This document shows positions 49,543 to 56,916 of a stretch of DNA of 64,000 nucleotides, in pieces. The stretch's first letter is position 1, and the number at the start of each line of letters is the position of its first letter. Made by a program: the position numbers and the translations under genes. The notes beneath the pieces are model-generated. The model saw only the letters and a program-made list of their open reading frames with translations. It was not told the DNA's origin and did not search any database. This DNA is from CADCTP01 sp963849885 (lineage in GTDB: Bacteria > Actinomycetota > Actinomycetes > Mycobacteriales > CADCTP01), in contig CAWKIV010000006.1 in the NCBI GenBank assembly GCA_963849885.1, forward strand, positions 868,001 through 932,000, written 5' to 3'.

Positions 49543-51198
49543 TCAGCCGGCCAGGTCGCGCCGGCGGAAACCGGCCAGCGCCAGCGCGAACAGCGCCGCG
49601 GCGAGCAGGGTCAGCACGGCGAGCGGGACCGGGTCGGCCGACTCCGCCGGCACCGCCGGCACCCAGCCGAACGGCGACAGCTTGGTCACCCACTCCGGCA
49701 GCTGGAGCAGCGGGGCGAACAGCCCGATGAGCACCACCCAGGCGACCGCGGCCCAGGCCAGCACCGACCACCGCGGCAGCACGCCGACCAGCACGGCGGC
49801 CACCCCGGCGACGACCAGCACCGCCGGCAGCGGCACCAGCAGGGCGCCCAGCAGCCGGCCGACCTGTCCGGCGTCGCCGGTCACCGCCGCCGCCGTGACC
49901 CCGGTGGCCAGCCCGGTGAGCACCATGAGCAGCACGCACGACCCGACCGTGACGGCCAGGCTGCCGCCGAGCAGCCGGCGCCGGCCGACCGCGCCCGCCA
50001 GCAGCAGCGCGGACCGGCCGGCCGCCTCCTCACCGTGCGCCCGCAGCGTCGAGCTGACCGCGAAGGCGGCCACCACCAGCGAGAGGTAGAGCCCGATGGT
50101 GGCGGCGTACGAGTCGAGCAGGCCGCCGCCCCCGCCGCCGATGGACTCGAGCGCGTCGGCGACCCGCGCGTTCTCCGCGAGCAGGTCGGTCACCGAGTCC
50201 ATGATCGAGCCGTAGACCACGCCGAGCAGCAGCAGCGCGACCCCCCAGCCGAGGATCGCCGCCCGCTGCAGCCGGGCCGCCAGCGGCACCACCCCGGACA
50301 GCCGCGCGGACGCCTGCGCCGGTCCCGGCCGCGGTGGCACCAGCCCGGCGCCCACGTCCCGCCGGTGGACCAGCGCGTACGCGGTCCGGACCAGCACCGC
50401 GACCAGGACCGTGGACAGCGCCAGCGGCCACCAGCGCAGGTCCACGAAGGCCCGGGTCTGCTGCGCCCAGGCGATCGGGGAGAGCCAGGACAGCGCGCTG
50501 CCGCCCTCCCGGAGCACGTCGCCGACGCCGCGGACCACCGCCGCCGCCCCCAGCACCGCCAGCGCGGTCCCCGTCGCCGCCCGGCCGTAGGCGGTCAGCT
50601 GCGCGGTGACCGCCGCGACGCCGCCGAAGACCAGGCCGGTGAGCCCGATGCCGACGCCGAGGGCGAGCGAGTCGGCGGCCGCGAAGCCGGCGCCGGCCAG
50701 CCCGGCCGCGACCACCACGGCGATGGCCGCGTCGGCCAGCCCGACCAGGGCCAGCGCCGCGGTCAGCGGGGCCCGCCGGCCGACCGCGGCCGCGCCGACC
50801 AGCTCGGTCCGACCGGCCTCCTCCTCGGCCCGGGTGTGCCGGACGGTGAGCAGCACCGACATGATCGCCGCGGCGATCATCGCGGTCAGCGCGACCTCGT
50901 TGGCCACCATCGCGCCGAGCGTGTAGTCGTCCAGCCCGTAGCCGGGGCCGCTGAGCATGACCGCGGCCGGGTTGGTCATCACCTCGCCGCGGGCCTGCCG
51001 GTCGGCCGCGGTCGGGTACGTCGTCTCCAGGGCGGCCGCGGCGTAGACGGTGATCCCGGCGACGCCGAGCAGCCAGGCGGTCAGCCGCACCCGGTCCCGG
51101 CGCAGCGCGAGCCGGAGCAGCCGGCCGGTGCCGGCCAGCGGCTCGGCGCCGCGGGCGGACGGGCCGGACCGGCCCGGGACGAGCGTGGCCGCGGTCAC
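49543..51198 (-). CDS. Large ABC exporter permease
   Basis: 551 aa with about twelve helices in two similar halves: RLLRLALRRDRVRLTAWLLG to LVRTAYALVHRRDV, then LQRAAILGWGVALLLLGVVY to FALALAGFRRRDL. RHTRAEEEAGRTELVGAAAV and HGEEAAGRSALLLAGAVGRR are matching cytoplasmic loops of the two halves. The layout resembles the TipA/antibiotic-type ABC-2 exporters found in actinobacteria (polyketide/macrolide efflux type). The GTG start overlaps the ATPase stop. With the TetR upstream it forms an exporter operon likely induced by its cargo. Confidence 0.85.
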   Translation of the reverse strand: MTAATLVPGRSGPSARGAEPLAGTGRLLRLALRRDRVRLTAWLLGVAGITVYAAAALETTYPTAADRQARGEVMTNPAAVMLSGPGYGLDDYTLGAMVANEVALTAMIAAAIMSVLLTVRHTRAEEEAGRTELVGAAAVGRRAPLTAALALVGLADAAIAVVVAAGLAGAGFAAADSLALGVGIGLTGLVFGGVAAVTAQLTAYGRAATGTALAVLGAAAVVRGVGDVLREGGSALSWLSPIAWAQQTRAFVDLRWWPLALSTVLVAVLVRTAYALVHRRDVGAGLVPPRPGPAQASARLSGVVPLAARLQRAAILGWGVALLLLGVVYGSIMDSVTDLLAENARVADALESIGGGGGGLLDSYAATIGLYLSLVVAAFAVSSTLRAHGEEAAGRSALLLAGAVGRRRLLGGSLAVTVGSCVLLMVLTGLATGVTAAAVTGDAGQVGRLLGALLVPLPAVLVVAGVAAVLVGVLPRWSVLAWAAVAWVVLIGLFAPLLQLPEWVTKLSPFGWVPAVPAESADPVPLAVLTLLAAALFALALAGFRRRDLAG

Positions 51199-52106
51199 CG
51201 GACACCCGCCTCGGCCAGCTCCTCGCCGTAGTGCCGGAGGAAGAGGTCCTCCAGGGACGGCGGCGCGGCCACCAGGCTGCGCACGCCCAGGCCGCCCAGC
51301 GTCCGTACCGCGGCGTCCAGGTCGGCGGCGTCCACCGAGAAGGTCACCCGGCCGCCCTCGGTGGCCAGGTCGTGCACGCCGGGCAGGTCGGCCAGCCCGG
51401 CCGGGTCCCGCTCGGTCACCGCGGTCACCGTGGTCCGGGTGAGGTGGCGCAGCTCGTCGAGCGTCCCGCGCTCCACCGTGCGGCCGGCCCGGATGATCGT
51501 CACCGTGTCGCAGAGCTTCTCCACCTCGGCCAGGATGTGGCTGGACAGCAGCACCGACCGGCCGGCCGCCCGGGCCTGGCGGATGCACTGGGTGAAGACC
51601 GCCTCCATCAGCGGGTCGAGCCCGGAGGTGGGCTCGTCCAGCACCAGCAGCTCCACGTCCGCGGCCAGGGCGGCGACCAGCGCGACCTTCTGCCGGTTGC
51701 CCTTGGAGTAGGTGCGGGTCTTCTTGGTCGGGTCCAGCTCGAAGCGCTCCAGCAGCTCGGCCTTCCGCTTCGGGTCGACCGGCCCGCGCAGCCGGCCGAG
51801 CAGGTCGATCGCCTCGCCGCCGGTCAGCGTCGGCCACAGCACCACCTCGCCGGGCACGTACGCCAGCCGCCGGTGCAGCGCGACCGCGCCGGCCCACGGG
51901 TCGCCGCCGAGCAGCCGGACCTCCCCGGCGTCGGCGCGCAGCAGCCCGAGCAGGATCCGGATGGTGGTGGACTTCCCGGCGCCGTTGGGGCCGAGGAAGC
52001 CGGCCACCTGGCCGGTCGGCACGGTGAGGTCGAGACCGTCGAGCGCGGTCACGCGGCCGAAGGTCTTGGTCAGGCCGTGGATCTCCACGGCCGGGGTCGG
52101 GGACAT
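51195..52106 (-). CDS. ABC exporter ATP-binding protein
   Basis: 303 aa. Walker A GFLGPNGAGKSTTIRILLGL, signature YSKGNRQKVALVAALA, Walker B LLVLDEPTSGLDPLME, switch His in SSHILAEVEKL. The C-terminal extension (VTAVTERDPAGLADLPGVHD to LEDLFLRHYGEELAEAG) is typical of drug-exporter ATPases. The ATG at 52106 lies 8 bases after the TetR stop, and the permease overlaps downstream. Confidence 0.93.
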   Translation of the reverse strand: MSPTPAVEIHGLTKTFGRVTALDGLDLTVPTGQVAGFLGPNGAGKSTTIRILLGLLRADAGEVRLLGGDPWAGAVALHRRLAYVPGEVVLWPTLTGGEAIDLLGRLRGPVDPKRKAELLERFELDPTKKTRTYSKGNRQKVALVAALAADVELLVLDEPTSGLDPLMEAVFTQCIRQARAAGRSVLLSSHILAEVEKLCDTVTIIRAGRTVERGTLDELRHLTRTTVTAVTERDPAGLADLPGVHDLATEGGRVTFSVDAADLDAAVRTLGGLGVRSLVAAPPSLEDLFLRHYGEELAEAGVR

Positions 52107-52114
52107 CGGGTGCC

Positions 52115-52780
52115 TCACAGGGGGGACGGGTCGGGGGCGGCCCACCCGGCGGTCAGGTAGGCGTCGAGCAGGTCGCGGTCGGCCAGCAGGCCGTCGGTGT
52201 AGAGCTCCAGCGCGGGCAGCGCGATCGCGTCCAGGTAGGCCCGGAGGGTGGCGCGGAAGTCGCCGTCGACCGGCGGGTGCCGGCGCAGGTGCACCAGCAG
52301 CGCGCCGATGCCGGCCTGGACCAGGAAGCGGGCCCGGGCGGCCGGATCCCGGCTCGGGCGGACCCGGCCGGCGGCCACCCCCTCGGCCAGGTAGGCCTCC
52401 GCGTCCGCGGTCAGCCGGTCCAGGAAGTCCGCGGCCAGGTCGCCGCCGGCGAGCAGCGCGTGCACCAGGTAGCCGGCCAGCGGCGCGTAGTCGTCCACCA
52501 GCGCGAGCTGGACCAGCAGGTCGCCGGGGGTGCCCCGGACGATCGTCTGCGTCTTGGCCTCGCGGACCTCCCGCAGCACGTGCTCGTCGCAGGCCGCGCG
52601 CAGCGCCTCCTTGGACCCGAAGTGGTGGATCACCAGGCCCGGGCTGACCCCGGCGTCGGCCGCGATCGCCCGCACCGGGGCGCCGAAGCCGTCGGCAGCG
52701 AACCGGCGGACCGCGGCGTCCCGGATCCGGGCCCGGGCCGTCACGTCCGACGGCGCCGGCGGCTCCGCGACTGAACGCAC
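52115..52780 (-). CDS. TetR-family repressor of the exporter operon
   Basis: 221 aa from the GTG at 52780; a GTG at 52798 would add six residues. The N-terminal HTH is RARIRDAAVRRFAADGFGAP, then VRAIAADAGVSPGLVIHHFG, followed by a helical ligand-binding domain. A TTTAAT box (52790-52795, minus) lies 9 bases before the GTG at 52780, supporting that start. A palindromic operator overlaps the start, so autoregulation and control of the downstream ABC genes are expected. Confidence 0.85.
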   Translation of the reverse strand: MRSVAEPPAPSDVTARARIRDAAVRRFAADGFGAPVRAIAADAGVSPGLVIHHFGSKEALRAACDEHVLREVREAKTQTIVRGTPGDLLVQLALVDDYAPLAGYLVHALLAGGDLAADFLDRLTADAEAYLAEGVAAGRVRPSRDPAARARFLVQAGIGALLVHLRRHPPVDGDFRATLRAYLDAIALPALELYTDGLLADRDLLDAYLTAGWAAPDPSPL

Positions 52781-52807
52781 GTTCAGCAGATTAAACACAC
52801 GTTCAGT
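52771..52807. promoter_or_regulatory. TetR operator and promoter
   Basis: CTGAACGCACGTTCAG (52771-52786) is a near-perfect palindrome covering the repressor start codon. A second site with one good half, ACACGTTCAG, follows at 52797-52807. The TTTAAT -10 box lies between. TGAACG...CGTTCA arms are typical of TetR-type operators. Confidence 0.65.
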
Positions 52808-52918
52808 CCAGTGTCAACGGTGCCGGCCGGCGGGCGGCGGCCACCCACCGCAAGATGGCCGAACCGACCGACCGACCCCGGCGCCCGGGTGCCGGCCGGC
52901 ACCGGGCAGGGTGTCGGC

Positions 52919-54382
52919 ATGGCGGTCCTCCGGCGGGATGCCGACGTGCTGGTGGTGGGAGCGGGCCTGGCCGGGCTGACCGCCGCCCGCCGGCTGGAGC
53001 AGGACGGGCACGACGTGCTCGTGGTGGAGGCGCGGGACCGGGTCGGCGGGCGCACGCTGTCCGCCCCGGTCCCGGGCGCCGACCCGGACGACCCGGCCGC
53101 GGTGCTCGACCTCGGCGCCGGCTGGGTCGGGCCGACCCAGGACCGGGTGCTGGCGCTGCTCGGCGAGCTCGGGCTGGCCACCTTCCCGACGTACGGCGAC
53201 GGGGACAACCTGTCCGAGCACCGCGGCCGGCTGCGCCGCTACCGGGGCACCATCCCGAAGCTGGGCGCGCTGGCGCTGGCCGACATCGGGCAGGCCCAGC
53301 TCCGGCTGGACCGGATGGCCCGGACGGTCCCGCTGGCCGAGCCGTGGACCGCCGCCCGCGCGGCCGAGTGGGACCGGACCACCTTCGCCGGCTGGATCCG
53401 GCGCAACCTGCGCACCCGCACCGGCCGGGACTTCCTGCAGATCGTGGCCGAGGCGGTCTGGGCCGCGCACCCGGCCGAGCTGTCCTTCCTGCACGTGTTG
53501 TTCTACCTGCACGCCGGCGGCGGCTTCGACTCGCTGACCAGCGTGCGCGGCGGCGCCCAGCAGGACCGGGTGGTCGGCGGCACCCAGGGCATCGCGCTGG
53601 CCGCCGCGGCGGCGCTGCGCCGGCCGCCGCTGCTGGACGCGCCGGTGCAGGCGGTCGACCGGGCCCCGGACCGGGTGACGCTGACCCTCCGGGACGGCCG
53701 CACGCTGACCGGCCGCCGGGCCGTGCTCGCGCTGGCGCCGCACCTGCTCGCGCCGGTCCGGTTCGACCCCGGGCTGCCGCCGCTGCGGCACCAGCTGCAC
53801 CAGCGGATGCCGCCGGGCACGGTGATCAAGTGCTACGCGGTCTATCCCGAGCCGTTCTGGCGGCACGCCGGGCTGTCCGGGCAGGCCGCGGACCCGGCCG
53901 GGCCGGTCAAGGTCACCTTCGACGCCAGCCCGCCGGGCGGCACGCCGGGCGTGCTGCTCGGCTTCGTCGAGGGCCGGCAGGCGCGGCAGCTCGGCGCGGT
54001 GTCGCCGGAGGCCCGGCGGCAGGCGGTGCTGGACTGCCTGGTGCGCTACTTCGGCCCGGCCGCCGGCCGGCCGAGCGGCTTCGTCGAGCGGGCCTGGGCC
54101 GCCGACCCGTACGCGGGCGGCTGCTACGCCGGCTACTTCGGGCCCAACGGGTGGACCGACTACGGCCCCGTGCTGCGCCCGCCGGTCGGCCCGCTGCACT
54201 TCGCCGGCACCGAGACCGCCACCGCCTGGTTCGGCTACCTGGACGGCGCCGTACGGTCCGGCGAGACCGCCGCGGCCGAGGTCGGCGCGGCCCTTCAGGG
54301 CGAGGTCGGCGCGGCCCTTCAGGGCGAGGTCGGCGCGGCCCTTCAGGGCGAGGTCGGCGCGGCCCTTCAGGGCGACGTGTAG
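52919..54382 (+). CDS. Flavin monoamine oxidase family protein with repetitive tail
   Basis: 487 aa from the ATG at 52919. FAD motif LVVGAGLAGLTAARRLEQDG and VVEARDRVGGRTLSA, GAGWVGPTQDRVLALL, VVGGTQGIALAAAAAL, and the C-terminal FAD-contact GPLHFAGTETATAWFGYLDGAVRSGE. Substrates of this family are amines or amino acids, giving aldehydes, ammonia and peroxide. The protein ends in four copies of the octapeptide EVGAALQG encoded by 24-bp tandem repeats, plus DV. The last 16 bases overlap the convergent anti-sigma gene. Confidence 0.9.
   Translation: MAVLRRDADVLVVGAGLAGLTAARRLEQDGHDVLVVEARDRVGGRTLSAPVPGADPDDPAAVLDLGAGWVGPTQDRVLALLGELGLATFPTYGDGDNLSEHRGRLRRYRGTIPKLGALALADIGQAQLRLDRMARTVPLAEPWTAARAAEWDRTTFAGWIRRNLRTRTGRDFLQIVAEAVWAAHPAELSFLHVLFYLHAGGGFDSLTSVRGGAQQDRVVGGTQGIALAAAAALRRPPLLDAPVQAVDRAPDRVTLTLRDGRTLTGRRAVLALAPHLLAPVRFDPGLPPLRHQLHQRMPPGTVIKCYAVYPEPFWRHAGLSGQAADPAGPVKVTFDASPPGGTPGVLLGFVEGRQARQLGAVSPEARRQAVLDCLVRYFGPAAGRPSGFVERAWAADPYAGGCYAGYFGPNGWTDYGPVLRPPVGPLHFAGTETATAWFGYLDGAVRSGETAAAEVGAALQGEVGAALQGEVGAALQGEVGAALQGDV
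54278..54373 (+). repeat. Four perfect tandem copies of a 24-bp unit
   Basis: The unit (GAGGTCGGCGCGG then CCCTTCAGGGC) repeats exactly at 54278, 54302, 54326 and 54350, in frame with the amine oxidase (EVGAALQG x4). The final unit also contains the TGA stop of the gene on the opposite strand (54367-54369). Perfect identity implies recent expansion. Confidence 0.95.
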
Positions 54383-54987
54383 CGCAGCGAGAGCGAGTCG
54401 GTCGCACCGCCCCAGCGCAGCTGCAGGTGCCAGCAGCCGGGCTTCGGCAGGTCCACTCCGGACGGTCCCGGCCCCTGCGGCAGCTCGCGGCGGACCACCT
54501 CGGTGGTGCCGTCCAGCCGGGCGTCGATCACCAGCGGGGTCGGCCCGGGCGGGTAGACCCGCGGCACCCAGAGGATCTTGTTGCCGCGGTCCGGCACCGG
54601 CGGCGACAGGAGCGGTCCGAAGAGGATGGCCACGATGTCGCCCTCCGCGCCGCGGACGAACGGGACGCCGCCGGCCTCCGGGTCGGAGAAGCCGCCCCAG
54701 GCCCACTCCGGCAGCACACCGGTCTCCGGCGCCGGGCAGCCGGTCGCCGCCGGCGGCGCGGCCGCGGTGCTCGCCCCGGCGGCCGGGGGTGCGGTGCCGT
54801 CGCCGGACCGCCCGGCCAGCACCGCGGTGGACGTCCCGGCGACCAGCAGCACGGCCAGCGCCGAGCCGGCCACCGCGGTCCGCCGGCGGGCCCGGCGGCG
54901 CACCGAGCCGGCCAGGTCCGGGTCGTGCGGGGCGTGCCGGCCGAGGTCCTCGAACGCGTCGGCGAGCAGCCGGTCGACGTCGGTCAT
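54367..54987 (-). CDS. Anti-sigma-factor-like membrane protein
   Basis: 206 aa. Short cytoplasmic N-terminus (MTDVDRLLADAFEDLGRHAP), one transmembrane helix (AVAGSALAVLLVAGTSTAVL), then an extracytoplasmic domain with two Cys. It overlaps the sigma factor stop by 4 bases and so is its likely membrane-anchored regulator, as is common for SigE-type sigma factors in actinobacteria. No zinc-binding ZAS motif is visible. Its stop lies inside the last 24-bp repeat of the convergent amine oxidase gene. Confidence 0.7.
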   Translation of the reverse strand: MTDVDRLLADAFEDLGRHAPHDPDLAGSVRRRARRRTAVAGSALAVLLVAGTSTAVLAGRSGDGTAPPAAGASTAAAPPAATGCPAPETGVLPEWAWGGFSDPEAGGVPFVRGAEGDIVAILFGPLLSPPVPDRGNKILWVPRVYPPGPTPLVIDARLDGTTEVVRRELPQGPGPSGVDLPKPGCWHLQLRWGGATDSLSLRYTSP

Positions 54988-55508
54988 CGCGGTCCCTCCG
55001 GGAGCGTGGCGGCCGGGGCGCTGCCGGCGGCGGGCGAGGCCTGGCCGAGGGCGTCCCGCAGCCGCTGCAGGCCCCGGCTGGCGTGGGTGCGGACGGAGCC
55101 CTCGCCGCAGCGCAGCGCGGCCGCGATGGCGGCGTCGTCCCAGCCCTCGTAGTGCCGCAGCACCAGCACCGCGCGCTGCCGCGGGGACAGCGTGGCCAGC
55201 GCCCGGTGCAGCTCGTCCCGCTCGGCCACCCGGTCGCCCGGGTCGGCGCCGTCCGGCCGGTCCGGCAGCTCGCCGACCGGCTCCTCGGTGCTGCTGCGGC
55301 GCCGCCGCCAGTCCAGGAAGGAGGTGGTGACGATCCGCCGGACGTACGCGTCCGGATGGTCGGCCCGGGCCACCCACCGCCACCGCCGGTAGGCCTTGAG
55401 CAGCGCGGTCTGGACCAGGTCCTGGGCCCGGTGCGGGTCCCCGGTCAGCACGTACGCGAACCGCTCCAGCGCCGGACCGCGCGCCGCGACGTACTCGGAG
55501 AAGTCCAC
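54984..55508 (-). CDS. SigE-family ECF RNA polymerase sigma factor
   Basis: 174 aa from the GTG at 55508, with GGAGG 4 bases before it. Region 2 is FSEYVAARGPALERFAYVLT through AQDLVQTALLKAYRRWRWV; region 4 is LSPRQRAVLVLRHYEGWDDA, then CGEGSVRTHASRGLQRLRDA. The FxxFVxxRxxxLxRxAYLLTGD-type start is specific to the actinobacterial SigE (ECF) subgroup. It overlaps the membrane regulator by 4 bases. Confidence 0.93.
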   Translation of the reverse strand: MDFSEYVAARGPALERFAYVLTGDPHRAQDLVQTALLKAYRRWRWVARADHPDAYVRRIVTTSFLDWRRRRSSTEEPVGELPDRPDGADPGDRVAERDELHRALATLSPRQRAVLVLRHYEGWDDAAIAAALRCGEGSVRTHASRGLQRLRDALGQASPAAGSAPAATLPEGPR

Positions 55509-55685
55509 GTCACCTCCACCCTCCCGCTGATTCTCCGACGCAGTGGGTGGTCCCGGTTGTTGAGACGGCGCCGCGGATCGGCCGATCGGCGGGGTCGCCG
55601 CCCGTCCGGATGCGGTCAGCCGCATACTTGGCGCCCGGGACGGCGCAGCAGCGCCGTCCGGGGGCGAGGAGGGAGGGTCCGGACG

Positions 55686-56912
55686 ATGGTGTCGTCCCGG
55701 GACCGGTCGGGCGCCGCCTGGTCCTCCGTGCTCTCCGACCGGGAGTTCGCGACGCTCTGGCTGGCGTACGCGCTGTCGCTGGCCGGCGACCAGCTGGCCC
55801 GGGTCGCGCTGGCGGTGCTGGTCTTCGACGCCACCGGCTCCCCCGCCGCCACCGCGCTGGCGTACGCGGTGACCTTCCTGCCCTGGCTGGTCGGCGGCCC
55901 GCTGCTGGCCGGGCTCGGCGACCGCTACCCGCGCCGGACCGTGCTGGTCGTCTGCGACGTGCTGGCCGCGGCGCTGCTCGCCGTGATGGCGCTGCCGCAG
56001 GTCGGCCTGGTGGCCCTGGCGATGCTGCTCTTCCTGGTGGTCACGCTGGCCGCGCCGTTCAGCTCGGCCCGCGCGGCCCTGGTCCGCGACATCTTCCCGG
56101 ACGACGACCGGTACGCCGCGGCGACCGCGCTGGGCGCGGTGACGGTCCAGCTGGCCCAGGTCGCCGGCTTCGTCGCCGGCGGCGTGCTGGTCGCCGTGCT
56201 GGGGCCGCGGCAGGCGCTCCTGGTCGACGCGGTCACCTTCGCGCTGTCCGCCCTGCTGGTGCGGCTCGGGGTCCGGCGGCGGGCCGCGGCGGCGGCCGGG
56301 GCCGGCCGGCGGCACTGGGCCGACGTCCGGGCCGGCGCCCGGCTCGTCTTCGGCGACCCCACGCTGCGGGTGCTCACGCTCTTCGCCTGGCTGGCCGCCT
56401 TCCACGTCCACTCGGTGCCGTCCGGGGTGGTGGTGCCGTACGCGGCCGAGCACGGCGGCGGACCGCTGGCCGTGGGCCTGCTGCTGGCCGCCGCGGGACT
56501 GGGCAGCGGGGTGGCCATGGTCGGGCTGAGCCTCCTGCCGGGACCGCGCCGGCTGCGGCTGATGGCGCCGCTGGCCGTCCTGGCCGCCGCCCCGCTGGTG
56601 CTCTGCCTGCTCGATCCGCCGCTGCCCGTGGTCGGCGTGCTCTGGCTGCTCGCCGGGCTGGGCACCGGCTACCAGCTGGCCGCGAACGTGGCCTTCGTGT
56701 CCGCGGTGCCGGCCGACCGGCGGGCCCAGGCCTTCGGCATGGTCAGCGCCGGGCTGGCCGCCGGGCAGGGCCTCGGGGTGGTGGCCGGCGGGCTGCTGGC
56801 CGAGATCGTCGACCCCGCCGTGGTGGTCGGCGCCGCCGGCGTGGCCGGGCTGGTCGCGGTGCTCGCGCTGCTGGCCACCCCGTCCGCCCGGCTGGCCACG
56901 GCCGGCTCCTAG
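55686..56912 (+). CDS. MFS transporter
   Basis: 408 aa with about eleven to twelve helices. DREFATLWLAYALSLAGDQL and ALAVLVFDATGSPAATALAY open the protein; GLGDRYPRRTVLVVCDVL is the cytoplasmic motif between helices 2 and 3; GTGYQLAANVAFVSAVPADR is in the second half. It resembles macrolide/drug-efflux type (MefA/enterobactin exporter-like) MFS proteins. The 177-base gap from the divergent sigma gene holds both promoters. The degenerate EAL gene is convergent, 4 bases away. Confidence 0.9.
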   Translation: MVSSRDRSGAAWSSVLSDREFATLWLAYALSLAGDQLARVALAVLVFDATGSPAATALAYAVTFLPWLVGGPLLAGLGDRYPRRTVLVVCDVLAAALLAVMALPQVGLVALAMLLFLVVTLAAPFSSARAALVRDIFPDDDRYAAATALGAVTVQLAQVAGFVAGGVLVAVLGPRQALLVDAVTFALSALLVRLGVRRRAAAAAGAGRRHWADVRAGARLVFGDPTLRVLTLFAWLAAFHVHSVPSGVVVPYAAEHGGGPLAVGLLLAAAGLGSGVAMVGLSLLPGPRRLRLMAPLAVLAAAPLVLCLLDPPLPVVGVLWLLAGLGTGYQLAANVAFVSAVPADRRAQAFGMVSAGLAAGQGLGVVAGGLLAEIVDPAVVVGAAGVAGLVAVLALLATPSARLATAGS

Positions 56913-56916
56913 GCGG

